A stretch of 64,000 bases of DNA from Methylophaga sp. 42_25_T18. GTDB lineage: Bacteria; Pseudomonadota; Gammaproteobacteria; Nitrosococcales; Methylophagaceae. The stretch spans positions 1 through 64,000 of the forward strand of contig MAAJ01000009.1 of assembly GCA_002163085.1 (NCBI GenBank), read 5' to 3'. The first letter of the stretch is position 1. Every line of letters starts with the position of its first letter. Shown in pieces: positions 41,742 to 52,117 of this stretch. The notes under the pieces are model-generated. The model was not told the DNA's origin. It was given only the letters and a program-made list of their open reading frames with translations, and made no database searches. The translations under genes were made by a program, and so were the position numbers.

Positions 41742-43529
41742 ATGTCCACTGAAGAACAACAATCTACGCCTTTATTCTCTGAGTTAGGCTTATCTGATCC
41801 TATTTTAAAAGCTGTGCAACAAGCCGGCTATGAAACGCCGTCACCGATACAAGCACAAAGTATTGCACCGTTATTAGAAGGCCGCGATCTATTAGGCCAA
41901 GCACAAACGGGTACAGGTAAAACCGCTGCTTTCTCATTGCCGCTATTAAGTCGTCTTGATGTGAAATCTAAGATGCCGCAGATGTTGGTATTAGCACCAA
42001 CGCGCGAACTTGCCATTCAAGTTGCTGAAGCTATTCAAAGTTACGCTCGACATATGAAAGGTTTACATGTGTTGCCTATTTATGGCGGCCAAAGCATGGG
42101 CATTCAACTACGCCAAATGCAACGTAACCCACAGGTCATCGTCGGCACACCGGGGCGGATCCTTGATCATATTCGTCGTGGCACCTTAAAACTTGGTGAA
42201 CTTAAGTCACTCGTTTTAGATGAAGCTGATGAAATGTTACGTATGGGCTTTATTGATGATGTTGAAACTATTCTTAAAGAAACACCTGATAGCCGCCAGG
42301 TAGCATTGTTCTCAGCAACAATGCCTGGGCCTATTCATCGTGTTGCTACCCGATACTTGAAAGATCCTGTAGAAATTCGTATCAAATCGAAAACTACAAC
42401 CATGGAAACAATCAATCAACGTTATTGGCAAGTCACCGGGATGCACAAACTCGATGCCTTGACACGTATTCTTGAAGTTGAAGAATTTGATGCCATGATC
42501 ATTTTTGTCCGTACCAAAAACTCCACCGCTGAGCTGGCTGAAAAATTAGAGGCACGTGGCTATTCTAGCTCACCATTAAATGGTGATATGAATCAAGCTG
42601 CACGTGAAAAAGCCATTGCACGCATGAAAAAAGGCAAACTCGATATTTTAGTTGCTACCGATGTGGCCGCTCGTGGTTTGGATATTGAGCGCATAAGCCA
42701 TGTCGTTAACTACGATATTCCTTACGATACTGAATCTTATGTTCATCGTATCGGTCGTACCGGTCGTGCTGGTCGTAAAGGTGAAGCAATTTTATTTGTC
42801 TCGCCACGTGAAAAGCGCATGTTATTTGCGATTGAAAAAGCAACACGCCAAACCATTGCCAAGATGCAATTGCCAAGCACCGAAGATATTGCCGATCGCA
42901 GAGTTATGCAATTTAGCCAACAACTCAGCGAAACAATCGAAGCACAAGATTTAAGTTTCTTTGAAACGGTCATCAGTAATTACCAACAAGAACACGATGC
43001 AGATCCATTAGAAGTGGCAGCTGCATTGACTTACTTGGTGCAAAAATCACGTCCACTTAAACCGGTTAAACACGTTCAAGAGCGTCGTCCAGCTAGAGAA
43101 GATAGAGAACGTGGTGGCCGTAGAGATAATTCAGATCGCGAACGTTCGCCCCGTCGTAGTAACAGGTCTAGTGAACATAAAGCCGAACAAGGCATGCAGA
43201 CTTATCGTGTTGAAGTTGGTAGAAACAATGGAATAGAAGTAAAAAACCTCGTTGGTGCGATTGCCAATGAAGCGGGCATCGACAGTAAAGATATCGGTCG
43301 AATCAGTCTACAAGATGATTTTAGTACCATTGATTTACCAGAAGGTATGCCTAAAGATTTGTTCCAGCAATTACAAAAAGTATGGGTCGGCAATAAACAG
43401 TTAAATTTAAGTTTAGCGAGTGAAGGCAGTGCTAGTACTAGCAGCGATGAGCCACGCCATAAACCAAAACGTTCTGGCAAACCTCGTTCACGTCCACGTG
43501 ATGCTGCTAGACGCCCACGAAGATCATAA
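41742..43529 (+). CDS. deaD: DEAD-box RNA helicase DeaD/CsdA
   Basis: This 595-aa ATP-dependent RNA helicase acts in cold-shock ribosome assembly and mRNA turnover. Motifs in order: Q motif PSPIQAQSI near 32, AQTGTGKTAAF near 54, PTRELAIQ near 86, VLDEADEML (DEAD) near 158, SAT near 191, and VATDVAARGLDI plus HRIGRTGRAGRKG near 306-340. After an Arg-rich linker (RRPAREDRERGGRRDNSDRERSPRR) a DbpA-like RNA-binding domain (about 485-560) follows, then a basic tail. Its start ATG has CAGGTT nearby and an AT-rich leader. A strong terminator follows. Confidence 0.94.
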   Translation: MSTEEQQSTPLFSELGLSDPILKAVQQAGYETPSPIQAQSIAPLLEGRDLLGQAQTGTGKTAAFSLPLLSRLDVKSKMPQMLVLAPTRELAIQVAEAIQSYARHMKGLHVLPIYGGQSMGIQLRQMQRNPQVIVGTPGRILDHIRRGTLKLGELKSLVLDEADEMLRMGFIDDVETILKETPDSRQVALFSATMPGPIHRVATRYLKDPVEIRIKSKTTTMETINQRYWQVTGMHKLDALTRILEVEEFDAMIIFVRTKNSTAELAEKLEARGYSSSPLNGDMNQAAREKAIARMKKGKLDILVATDVAARGLDIERISHVVNYDIPYDTESYVHRIGRTGRAGRKGEAILFVSPREKRMLFAIEKATRQTIAKMQLPSTEDIADRRVMQFSQQLSETIEAQDLSFFETVISNYQQEHDADPLEVAAALTYLVQKSRPLKPVKHVQERRPAREDRERGGRRDNSDRERSPRRSNRSSEHKAEQGMQTYRVEVGRNNGIEVKNLVGAIANEAGIDSKDIGRISLQDDFSTIDLPEGMPKDLFQQLQKVWVGNKQLNLSLASEGSASTSSDEPRHKPKRSGKPRSRPRDAARRPRRS

Positions 43530-43542
43530 CCGTCAAGTGACT

Positions 43543-43576
43543 AAAAAAAAGCCCTCGTTAACGAGGGCTTTTTTTT
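43543..43576. terminator. intrinsic terminator after deaD
   Basis: An A-run, perfect arms GCCCTCGTT/AACGAGGGC and a T-run form a strong terminator 14 bases after the deaD stop. Confidence 0.92.
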
Positions 43577-43613
43577 AACTTTCACTCTGCTGCACAGCAT
43601 GTAAAATAAGGCC

Positions 43614-44843
43614 ATGCTAAATTTCATTTGGATCAGTTTTTTCACCGTTGCTTTTATTGTTGCCTTAATAAAGCTTTTTATTTTTGGTGATACGGAAATC
43701 TTCAGTCAATTGATGACTGCCATGTTTAGCTTATCGAAAACAGCCTTTGAAATATCATTAGGCCTCACTGGAATTTTAGCTTTATGGCTGGGCATAATGC
43801 GTATCGGTGAACGCAGTGGTTTTATCGACTTACTCACCCGTGGTTTAACCCCGCTCTTTGCCAAACTTATGCCTGAAGTGCCCAAAGACCATCCTGCTCT
43901 GGGTGCCATGGTGATGAATATCTCGGCCAATGCCTTAGGTTTAGATAATGCGGCTACGCCACTGGGCATTAAGGCAATGAAAGAGTTACAGAAACTAAAC
44001 CCCTTCAAAGACACAGCAAGTAATGCTCAAATCTTGTTTTTAGTCATAAATACATCAGCAGTAACATTATTTCCAGTCACTATATTTACCTACCGTGCTC
44101 AACTCGGTGCAGCCAATCCGACTGATGTTTTCATTCCGATTTTGATCGCAACTTATGCCTCCACCATGATTGGATTATTAACCGTTGCATGGGTGCAAAA
44201 AATCAATTTATTAGATCGTGTTGTGCTTGCCTATATAGGTGGTTTTACTGTGTTGGTTGCATCCATACTTAGCTATTTTTCTAACCTGCCACAAGCACAA
44301 ATGTTGACGCAATCGGCCTTAATCAGCAATGTTATTCTGTTTTCCTTAGTCATGTTATTTATCGCTGGAGCCGTAATTAAAAAAGTAAATGCTTACGAAG
44401 CGTTCATTGATGGGGCTAAAGAAGGTTTTGAAACTGCCATCACTATCATTCCCTACCTCGTTGCTATGTTAGTTGCCATAGGCGTATTTAGAGCTAGTGG
44501 TGCTTTAGATATGTTAGCGAATGGTCTTCGTAGTTTAGTCTTAAGTTTTAATATGGATGATCAATTTATCGATGCTTTACCCACCGCATTAATGAAACCA
44601 TTTAGTGGCAGCGGTGCTCGTGCCATGATGATAGATACCATGCAAACTCATGGCGCTGATTCATTTTCCGGTCGGCTATCATCAATCGTACAAGGCAGTA
44701 CTGAAACAACCTTTTACGTGCTAGCGGTATACTTTGGATCCGTAGGCATAAAGAATATTCGCCATGCTGTGGCTTGTGGTCTTGCTGCCGATTTTGCAGG
44801 CATTATTGCAGCAATCACTGTAGCGTATTGGTTTTTTGCTTAA
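43614..44843 (+). CDS. fused SpmA/SpmB-type nucleoside-recognition membrane protein
   Basis: This 409-aa membrane protein joins the two halves known in Bacillus as separate spore maturation proteins SpmA and SpmB. The first half shows GLTPLFAKLMPEVPKDHPALGAMVMNISANALGLDNAATPLG (in two blocks) and LVINTSAVTLFP; the second half shows PYLVAMLVAIGVFRASGALDML, PFSGSGARAMMIDTM and SSIVQGSTETTFYVLAVYFGSVGI. About nine membrane helices are likely. In non-sporing Proteobacteria its role is unknown; it may move a small molecule. It lies between deaD and def. Confidence 0.9.
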   Translation: MLNFIWISFFTVAFIVALIKLFIFGDTEIFSQLMTAMFSLSKTAFEISLGLTGILALWLGIMRIGERSGFIDLLTRGLTPLFAKLMPEVPKDHPALGAMVMNISANALGLDNAATPLGIKAMKELQKLNPFKDTASNAQILFLVINTSAVTLFPVTIFTYRAQLGAANPTDVFIPILIATYASTMIGLLTVAWVQKINLLDRVVLAYIGGFTVLVASILSYFSNLPQAQMLTQSALISNVILFSLVMLFIAGAVIKKVNAYEAFIDGAKEGFETAITIIPYLVAMLVAIGVFRASGALDMLANGLRSLVLSFNMDDQFIDALPTALMKPFSGSGARAMMIDTMQTHGADSFSGRLSSIVQGSTETTFYVLAVYFGSVGIKNIRHAVACGLAADFAGIIAAITVAYWFFA

Positions 44844-44945
44844 TACTCAGCTAGCAAAAGTTATCACGGTACTTCTGCTTGCGGCCGATATAAAAATGGA
44901 TCTATAGTATGAATTCACCAACATTTTTTACTAATAACTAAGCGC

Positions 44946-45479
44946 ATGAATAAAAACAACTTCGATATTCTTCAGCTGGGTCACCCTCACCTACGCAGAA
45001 CATCCACCGCCATTTCAGATTTAAGCTCTGCTTACTTCCAGTCTTTCATCGATTCATTATTACAATTTGTTATCGACAAGGGCGGTATGGGAATTGCCGC
45101 AGCACAAGTCGATGTCGCCCAACGTGTGTTTATTATGTGTTCACGGCCAAACTCACGCTACCCTGACGCGCCTGAAATGGCGCCAACTATTGTGATTAAC
45201 CCAGAAATAATGTGGGCTTCAGAAGAAAAGAAAAAAGATTGGGAAGGCTGTTTAAGTTTGCCCGGGATTCGAGGTTTGGTACCGCGACATCATACTATAA
45301 AAGTGAAATATCTATCACGTACTGGTGCAGCGATTGAAGCTGAATATACTAGTTTTATTGCCAGAATATTTCAACATGAATTGGATCATTTAAACGGGAT
45401 TGTTTTTCTAGACCGAGTGGAAAGTACCGATGAAATTATGATGGAACAAGAATGGCAAAAACGTTTTGCTAAAGCGTAA
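44946..45479 (+). CDS. def: peptide deformylase
   Basis: Peptide deformylase removes the formyl group from new proteins. All three motifs of the 177-aa enzyme are present: GMGIAAAQ near 47-54, EGCLSLPG near 100-107 (metal Cys), and QHELDHLNG near 141-149 (HExxH metal site). It is not beside fmt, where the main def gene usually lies, so it may be a second copy; the rest of the genome is needed to know. The ATG at 44946 is the likely start. Confidence 0.93.
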   Translation: MNKNNFDILQLGHPHLRRTSTAISDLSSAYFQSFIDSLLQFVIDKGGMGIAAAQVDVAQRVFIMCSRPNSRYPDAPEMAPTIVINPEIMWASEEKKKDWEGCLSLPGIRGLVPRHHTIKVKYLSRTGAAIEAEYTSFIARIFQHELDHLNGIVFLDRVESTDEIMMEQEWQKRFAKA

Positions 45480-45489
45480 AGCAGTGTCG

Positions 45490-46539
45490 TTAACCGAACA
45501 TCCGCCCTACATATCGACTGAGTTTATCTGAACGGTCTGGCGAGCGTAGCGCTTGCAATACATGCTCTCGCATACCTGGCATATACAGTACATCTGACAA
45601 TAATTGGCTAAAACCTGAATAACCATACTCTGTTTTTGCCAATTGCTCTAGGAACAAATTACAGATCATTTTTTGTTCTAACACCCGCCAAATGCGGCCG
45701 GAGATAATAGCCAGCACTTCGATGTCTACGCTGCATTGATGCTTTAACACGCGTATCACCATTTGATCAACTAAGCCTGTTGCCGGGCTATTTGACGCTG
45801 CACGCAAACAAGCACAGACACGCTCTATATCTGGATTTTTTTCCTGTAACTCCATATTCACCCGTTGATCGAGTACCTCAACAATTTCAGCCGTCGGTTC
45901 TGCATGCTCCAAAAAAGTACTTAATACTGAAAAAGGTTCATCCGGTAATTTAGGAATTGTTTCAATCAGACCTAAGGTTTCTTCATAGTCTTCCAACCTT
46001 ACCGCTACATCCGCGACTCCCTGCATGCCTAAGTTTTGCCACTGTGCAATGTCAGTTCTACCGGTAAAGTAATTAAACGCTTTCTCGTAATAATGAGAGG
46101 GTGCGGCAGCCAAGCTCTTGGTTGCTTGAGCATTAAATGCCGCCATTTTGTCTTCACGAGGCGTAAAGGTATACGGGCTATCTTTAAGAGCACCTTCTAT
46201 ATTTTTTCCATCTTCAGCAGCCAACATGCACTCACCCACACGGTCGAGTAACATGACCAAAAACTCATCTCGGGCAGCTTGAATCAATAAACCCTGTTCG
46301 TCTAATGGAAACTTTAGGAACCAAACATAGTGGCTATCCGGCAGTTTTGGGTTCCAGAAAATAACGCCAAATAAAGCACTTTGTTGAAAGGGATAGGGGT
46401 AAGGTTTTTTAGCCCACTCGAAGCTGACAAAATCATCTGGGCTTAGTTTAACAACGCGCCGCCCCATATCAAAAACACGATACTTTGCACCACTTTGGTG
46501 GAGGAATTCACTTAAGGTTGTGATCTTGTCTGTTGCCAC
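45490..46539 (-). CDS. DUF3549 family protein
   Basis: This 349-aa soluble protein resembles DUF3549, a gammaproteobacterial family of unknown function. Recognisable regions are the start ITTLSEFLHQSGAKYRVFDMGRRVVKL, FGVIFWNPKLPDSHYVWFLKFPLDEQGLL near 78-106, and the alpha-helical repeat-like C-terminal half ending LSRYVGRMF. No signal or membrane segment is seen. It follows argJ on the same strand with a 17-base gap. Confidence 0.8.
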   Translation of the reverse strand: MATDKITTLSEFLHQSGAKYRVFDMGRRVVKLSPDDFVSFEWAKKPYPYPFQQSALFGVIFWNPKLPDSHYVWFLKFPLDEQGLLIQAARDEFLVMLLDRVGECMLAAEDGKNIEGALKDSPYTFTPREDKMAAFNAQATKSLAAAPSHYYEKAFNYFTGRTDIAQWQNLGMQGVADVAVRLEDYEETLGLIETIPKLPDEPFSVLSTFLEHAEPTAEIVEVLDQRVNMELQEKNPDIERVCACLRAASNSPATGLVDQMVIRVLKHQCSVDIEVLAIISGRIWRVLEQKMICNLFLEQLAKTEYGYSGFSQLLSDVLYMPGMREHVLQALRSPDRSDKLSRYVGRMFG

Positions 46540-46556
46540 TGTCTTAGCCCCAAATA

Positions 46557-47783
46557 CTAAGTGCGATATTCAGCATTTATTTTGACATACTCATAAGAAA
46601 AATCGCAGGTCCAAACAGTATCATTAGCCAATCCTCTGCCCAATTCAACTTTGATAGTAATTTCATCTTGATCCATCACTCGTTGACCTTGATCTTCAGT
46701 ATAACTTGAAGCGGGTTCACCTTGCTCAACGATACAAACATCACCCAAATAAATGGCGACTTTTGATAAATCAAAGTTACTGAGCCCACTTCGACCTACC
46801 GCAGCTAAAATCCTGCCCCAATTCGGATCAGACGCAAATAAGGCTGTTTTAACTAAAGGTGAATGAGCAATAGTATAAGCAACCTGTCGACACTCTTCAT
46901 GGTCTTGTCCCTGTTCCACTTCAACAGCGATAAACTTCGTAGCACCTTCACCATCACGGACAATAGCATGAGCTAAAAACTGACTTACTTCTGCGATAGC
47001 TTGATACAGATTTTGAGCATCTAAAGAATCAACCACGTTGATCTCAGAATTATTTGCCTTTGCTGTTGCCATCAAAACACAAGCATCATTGGTAGAGGTA
47101 TCACCATCGACTGAAATTCGATTAAATGACTGGGCTACAGATCGCGATAATATGTCATCTAAGACGGATTGCTCTACCGCTGCATCAGTTGCAATATAGG
47201 ACAACATGGTTGCCATATCTGGCCTTATCATGCCTGAACCTTTCGCCATGCCGGTTACCGTAATGATCTTTCCATCAATCTCGATTTGTTTCGAGATCGC
47301 CTTGGCAACAATATCCGTCGTCATAATGCCATGAGCTGCATCAAACCAATTGTCTTCGGCTAAGTTTTGCAAGACAGAAGGTATCGCCTGGATGATTTTA
47401 TCTATCGGTAACTGTTGGCCAATCACACCCGTTGAAAAGGGTAGAACTGCTTCTGCTGATAAGCCAGATAATTCTGCTACGGATTGGCAACACTGTTGTG
47501 CCGCTTGCAGACCTGCTTCACCTGTACCGGCATTAGCATTACCCGAATTAATCAATAAATAACGTGACGTCATCTGCTCTTGATGCTGTTTCGCTAAGGT
47601 CACAGGAGCAGCACAAAATGCATTTTGGGTATAGACCGCAGAAGTCGTTGTACCTTCTGCTAATTCAATTAATACTAGATCAGGTCTATCTTGTGTTTTT
47701 ATTCCAGCACTGGTTATGCCCAGCTTTATACCGTTGATAGGTAATAATTTATCTTTTATCGGTGCTTCCAGGTTAACTGGCAT
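46557..47783 (-). CDS. argJ: bifunctional ornithine acetyltransferase / N-acetylglutamate synthase
   Basis: ArgJ recycles the acetyl group in arginine biosynthesis and may also make N-acetylglutamate. The 408-aa precursor is self-cleaved at the Thr of the ATML motif, seen here in KGSGMIRPDMATMLSYI near 182-198. Other signs are INSGNANAGTGEAG near 99-112, STGVIGQQLP near 120 and SDPNWGRILAAVGRSG near 321-336. The start ATG shares its A with the secA stop (TAATG), which points to translational coupling; a longer opening inside secA is unlikely. Confidence 0.95.
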   Translation of the reverse strand: MPVNLEAPIKDKLLPINGIKLGITSAGIKTQDRPDLVLIELAEGTTTSAVYTQNAFCAAPVTLAKQHQEQMTSRYLLINSGNANAGTGEAGLQAAQQCCQSVAELSGLSAEAVLPFSTGVIGQQLPIDKIIQAIPSVLQNLAEDNWFDAAHGIMTTDIVAKAISKQIEIDGKIITVTGMAKGSGMIRPDMATMLSYIATDAAVEQSVLDDILSRSVAQSFNRISVDGDTSTNDACVLMATAKANNSEINVVDSLDAQNLYQAIAEVSQFLAHAIVRDGEGATKFIAVEVEQGQDHEECRQVAYTIAHSPLVKTALFASDPNWGRILAAVGRSGLSNFDLSKVAIYLGDVCIVEQGEPASSYTEDQGQRVMDQDEITIKVELGRGLANDTVWTCDFSYEYVKINAEYRT

Positions 47784-50497
47784 TAAGACAAAGCTCCGTG
47801 GCATTGTTTAAATTTCTTGCCTGAACCACATGGGCATGGATCATTACGACCTACTTTCTTGCCATCTCGAGTATAAGGCTCCTCATGCGTTACCGCGGCT
47901 TCTTCTGCATCAACCGCCAATCCTTCAGCTTGTTCATGTTGATATTCAACTTCTGTTGATTGACGACGCTGCTCTTCAACAGCGGCAACATCTTCAGGAG
48001 CTCGTACTTGAACTCTTGAAATATATGAAATTACATCATGTTTGATGGTATTTAACATACCCGTAAATAATTGGAAAGCTTCACGTTTAAATTCTTGTTT
48101 TGGATCTTTTTGAGCATAACCACGTAAGTTAATACCCTGACGTAAATAATCCATTTGTGCTAAATGCTCTTTCCACTGAGCATCTAAGGTTTGCAGCATA
48201 ATGGCCTTTTCGAAATGACGCATTAACTCTACACCGACGGTTTCTTCTTTAGCTTGGCAAGCCGCATTTGCTGCATCAACAATACGCTCGCGCAATGTTT
48301 CTTCATGCAGTTCATCATCTTGCTCTAGCCAATTACTGATATTTAATTCCAATGAGAAATCATCACGCAAGGCACTTTCAAGACCAGGAATGCTCCACTG
48401 TTCATCGATGCTATTGGGCGGGATATATAAGTCGACAGCATCGTTCAACACAGTGCCTCGCATGGAAACGACGGCTTCAGATACATCCTCTGTCGCCATT
48501 AATTCATTACGTTGCTCGTAAACAACTTTACGTTGATCATTCGCTACATCATCAAATTCTAATAGCTGTTTACGAATATCGAAGTTATGGCCTTCAACTT
48601 TACGTTGAGCATTTTCGATTGCGCGTGATACCCATGGATGCTCAATAGCTTCGCCGTCTTCCATACCCAACTTTTGCATCAATCCAGCCATTCGCTCTGA
48701 GGCAAATATACGCATTAGGTTATCTTCTAGAGATAGATAGAAACGACTTGAGCCTGCATCACCTTGACGACCTGAACGACCTCGTAATTGGTTATCGATA
48801 CGGCGTGATTCATGACGCTCTGAACCCACAATATGTAAGCCACCGGCAGCTAACACTTCATCGTGACGTAGCTGCCATGCTTGAGTGATTTTTTCTATTT
48901 CACTATCACTTGCTTGTTCACCCAGCTCTTCTAGTTCAGCTTCCAGGCTACCGCCCAAAACGATATCGGTGCCTCGACCAGCCATATTCGTAGCAATAGT
49001 GACGGCACCAGGACGACCAGCATGCGTAATAATCTGTGCTTCTTTTTCATGAAACTTAGCATTTAGGACCTCGTGAGGTACCTTCGATTTTTTCAGCAAG
49101 TCATGTAAAAATTCTGAACTTTCGATTGATGAAGTACCAACCAATACCGGCTGCTTCCGTTCAATACAACTCTTGATATCAACTACAATCGCATCATATT
49201 TTTCTTTTGTAGTTAAATAAATTTGATCCGCTTCATCTTTACGTTGCATAGGTCTATGCGTCGGAATAACGAGAACTTCTAACCCATAGATTGATTGTAA
49301 TTCGAATGCTTCAGTATCTGCAGTACCAGTCATTCCTGCCAACTTGGTATACAGGCGGAAATAGTTCTGGAATGTAATTGAAGCTAAAGTTTGGTTTTCG
49401 TTTTGAATCGATACACCTTCTTTTGCTTCAACAGCTTGGTGTAGACCTTCTGACCAGCGACGTCCAGGCATAGTACGCCCGGTGAATTCATCAACAATAA
49501 CCACTTGATCGTCTTGAATGATGTAATCAACATCACGTTTAAATAATACATGAGCGCGTAAAGCTGCTGTTGCATGATGCATCAGACTAATATTAGCCGC
49601 ATCGTACAAACTGCCATGCTCATCTAATAAACCAGCTTCTGTCAGTAATGTTTCAATTTTTTCATGGCCATCTTCAGTGAAATGTACTTGTTTGCTTTTC
49701 TCATCGAGCGTGTAATCACCAGCTGTTTCGATTTCTTCGCCTTCGCCAATCTGTTTAGTCAGATTCGGAATCAATGCATTCACACGTTGGTACATCTCAG
49801 AGCTATCTTCTGCTGGGCCTGAAATGATCAAGGGTGTACGTGCTTCATCAATTAAAATTGAATCCACTTCATCGACTACAGCAAAATGTAATGTCCGTTG
49901 GACTTTCTCTTCTAAACTAAAGGCCATGTTATCGCGAAGATAATCAAAACCAAACTCATTATTGGTTCCGTAAGTAATATCTGCAGCGTAGGCTGCACGG
50001 CGCTGTTCAGGCTCTAATCCAGATACAATCACTCCGGTAGTTAATCCCAAGAAGCCATACAGTTTGCTCATCCATGCAGAGTCGCGTTGTGCCAAATAGT
50101 CATTCACAGTAACCACATGAACACCTTCTCCAGCTAAGGCATTCAGGTACACCACCAAGGTTGCAACCAAAGTTTTACCTTCACCAGTACGCATCTCAGC
50201 AATTCTGCCTTGATTTAATACCATACCGCCGATCATTTGCACGTCAAAGTGACGCATATTAAGAATACGTTTTCCTGCTTCACGTACTACTGCAAAAGCT
50301 TCAGGTAAGATATCGTCTAAACTTTGCCCATCGGCTAAGCGTTGGCGAAATTCAATTGTTTTAGCCTGTATGGCAGCATCATCAAGTTGTTCAATATCCG
50401 TCTCAAAACTAGCAATCTGTTCGACATCCTTACCCATACCTTTGAGTACTCGGTCGTTACGACTGCCAAATAACTTGCTGAAAAACTTGCTTACCAT
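47783..50497 (-). CDS. secA: preprotein translocase ATPase SecA
   Basis: SecA drives protein export through SecYEG. The 904-aa protein has Walker [14 protein letters not shown] near 102-114, the DEVD motif [17 protein letters not shown] near 205-221, [12 protein letters not shown] near 385, [15 protein letters not shown] near 498-512, and the C-terminal zinc site [14 protein letters not shown] near 888-901 that binds SecB and ribosomes. Length matches E. coli SecA (901 aa). It lies between the M23 peptidase gene and argJ, close to the division cluster, as in many gammaproteobacteria. Confidence 0.98.
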   Translation of the reverse strand: MVSKFFSKLFGSRNDRVLKGMGKDVEQIASFETDIEQLDDAAIQAKTIEFRQRLADGQSLDDILPEAFAVVREAGKRILNMRHFDVQMIGGMVLNQGRIAEMRTGEGKTLVATLVVYLNALAGEGVHVVTVNDYLAQRDSAWMSKLYGFLGLTTGVIVSGLEPEQRRAAYAADITYGTNNEFGFDYLRDNMAFSLEEKVQRTLHFAVVDEVDSILIDEARTPLIISGPAEDSSEMYQRVNALIPNLTKQIGEGEEIETAGDYTLDEKSKQVHFTEDGHEKIETLLTEAGLLDEHGSLYDAANISLMHHATAALRAHVLFKRDVDYIIQDDQVVIVDEFTGRTMPGRRWSEGLHQAVEAKEGVSIQNENQTLASITFQNYFRLYTKLAGMTGTADTEAFELQSIYGLEVLVIPTHRPMQRKDEADQIYLTTKEKYDAIVVDIKSCIERKQPVLVGTSSIESSEFLHDLLKKSKVPHEVLNAKFHEKEAQIITHAGRPGAVTIATNMAGRGTDIVLGGSLEAELEELGEQASDSEIEKITQAWQLRHDEVLAAGGLHIVGSERHESRRIDNQLRGRSGRQGDAGSSRFYLSLEDNLMRIFASERMAGLMQKLGMEDGEAIEHPWVSRAIENAQRKVEGHNFDIRKQLLEFDDVANDQRKVVYEQRNELMATEDVSEAVVSMRGTVLNDAVDLYIPPNSIDEQWSIPGLESALRDDFSLELNISNWLEQDDELHEETLRERIVDAANAACQAKEETVGVELMRHFEKAIMLQTLDAQWKEHLAQMDYLRQGINLRGYAQKDPKQEFKREAFQLFTGMLNTIKHDVISYISRVQVRAPEDVAAVEEQRRQSTEVEYQHEQAEGLAVDAEEAAVTHEEPYTRDGKKVGRNDPCPCGSGKKFKQCHGALS

Positions 50498-50720
50498 TAC
50501 GTATTACTACCTGTGTTAGATCAAATCTTTTGTTCAGATTTTATTTGATAAAGCTCGCGATTATAACGCGTGCTGTGTATAGGGTGTGAAACTAATTTAG
50601 ATATATACGTAACATGTGAACAGTACGTGTGATTTCTTGCGTCATACCTGACGCTCTGACACCGTATTCTCAAACAGTTAGGTATAAATGGTGGTTATAG
50701 TTATAACCTCGATCCTGCAT

Positions 50721-51629
50721 TTAGCGTTTGACAAAATTGTAGGGATTTATGTTTTTACCATCACGCAATATTTCAAAATGCACATGAGGTCCTGTTGAGC
50801 GTCCAGTGGAGCCCATCAATGCTATAACCTGCCCTTTAATAACCTTCTCACCTACTTTAACGGTTATCTTTTTATTATGAGCATAACGTGTGACATAGCC
50901 ATTACCATGGTCAACTTCTACTAAAGCGCCATAACCACTGCGTTTTCCTATCCAAGTGACCATTCCATCAGCTACAGTATTAACACCACTACCCGCTTTG
51001 CCAGCCAGGTCTAAGCCCTTATGAAAGGCTTTTTTTCCAGTGAATGGATCAATCCGCTTACCGTAATAAGATGATATCCAACCACCGTCAATAGGTCGTC
51101 CTTGTGGTATTGCTGACTCAATATTGTCATGTGTAATCAGAAAGTCCTGTAATGTGACTAATTGCTTATGCTGCTGTTCAAAACCTATGGATAACTGTTT
51201 CAGTTCATTATCAAACTCATCAATCGAAAGATCATTCCCCAGCATTTCCACACCGCCTTGGGCACTGTTTTCACTAAGCATAAACTCTGATACATCCATA
51301 CCTGACAGACTTGCCAGTTTTTCCGTCAGCGCCTTTAAACGAATGGCTTCCGCTTGCAGCTGACCTAATCGTTTAGCATAGAAGTTTTCTACATATGCAA
51401 CGTTTTTTATTATAGCTAAGTCGTTATTTAACGCTAGGGGAGAAATATTTACTTGCGAATAGTGACTATTGGTCTTAGGCAGGCTTGCTGCGTTCCAATA
51501 ATTCATTATTGCTAGACTGCTAATCGCTAATAAGGCAACAAATAACCCAATCAATGACATCAACTTAGTACGACTCAAATGCCAATGTTTATGAGTTTTG
51601 TTATTAGGCGATATAATGATGATCTGCAT
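50721..51629 (-). CDS. M23-family metallopeptidase (murein hydrolase-like)
   Basis: This 302-aa protein has an N-terminal membrane anchor (about 24-45), a helical region likely to form a coiled coil (about 75-160), and a C-terminal LytM/M23 domain. The zinc-binding motifs HKGLDLAGKAG near 202 and HVHFEILRDG near 280 are present, with GNGYVTRYAHNKKI between them. So it probably cuts peptidoglycan cross-links in the periplasm. Genes of this type commonly stand between lpxC and secA. It is divergent from the DciA-like gene. Confidence 0.92.
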   Translation of the reverse strand: MQIIIISPNNKTHKHWHLSRTKLMSLIGLFVALLAISSLAIMNYWNAASLPKTNSHYSQVNISPLALNNDLAIIKNVAYVENFYAKRLGQLQAEAIRLKALTEKLASLSGMDVSEFMLSENSAQGGVEMLGNDLSIDEFDNELKQLSIGFEQQHKQLVTLQDFLITHDNIESAIPQGRPIDGGWISSYYGKRIDPFTGKKAFHKGLDLAGKAGSGVNTVADGMVTWIGKRSGYGALVEVDHGNGYVTRYAHNKKITVKVGEKVIKGQVIALMGSTGRSTGPHVHFEILRDGKNINPYNFVKR

Positions 51630-51665
51630 TATTATCCTTTAACCAAATAAAGTCGGTCTTTTTTT

Positions 51666-52109
51666 ATGGCAAACAAACTTGAACCCATAAATGCTGTTTG
51701 CGAACAAAACAGCCAATTAAATCAGCTAACTCAACGAGTTCAGCGATTAAACCAGCTCAATATTGTTATGCAACAGGCCTTGCCAATCCAATTTTCCAGC
51801 CATTGTCATTTAGCCAATGTCACCGCTGATCACATTATCATTCATACCGATAACGCGTCATATGCCAGCTTATTACGTTTTCAGGCACCCGTTTTATGCA
51901 AAACATTATCTGAACATTTACCTCAGCCCGTTAATAAACTTGAGGTTAAAGTCAGATCAAACATCGCACCGTTATCAACAACGTCCAACACAACAATTAC
52001 TCTTCCAGTTAAAGCTGCAGAATCCTTACAACAAACTGCCGATTCACTCGAAGCAGGCGCACTAAAAACTGCGTTGGAAAAACTCGCTCAACGCAGTAAC
52101 AAGCTTTAA
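51666..52109 (+). CDS. DciA-like DUF721 protein
   Basis: This 147-aa protein resembles the DUF721/DciA family, which loads the replicative helicase in bacteria lacking DnaC. Seen features are the helical N-terminus, a core HCHLANVTADHIIIHTDNASYASLLRFQAPVL near 42-73, and KLEVKVRSN near 92. Its place between lpxC and the M23/secA genes is typical for this family. It is the only plus-strand gene between 45 and 64 kb. The family match is moderate in strength. Confidence 0.8.
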   Translation: MANKLEPINAVCEQNSQLNQLTQRVQRLNQLNIVMQQALPIQFSSHCHLANVTADHIIIHTDNASYASLLRFQAPVLCKTLSEHLPQPVNKLEVKVRSNIAPLSTTSNTTITLPVKAAESLQQTADSLEAGALKTALEKLAQRSNKL

Positions 52110-52117
52110 CAAAATTC

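Noticed and set aside
50693..50708. GGTTATAGTTATAACC inverted repeat upstream of secA and downstream of the M23 gene
   Set aside because: Only two central bases separate the arms, so it cannot form an RNA hairpin of note; an operator is possible but nothing supports it.
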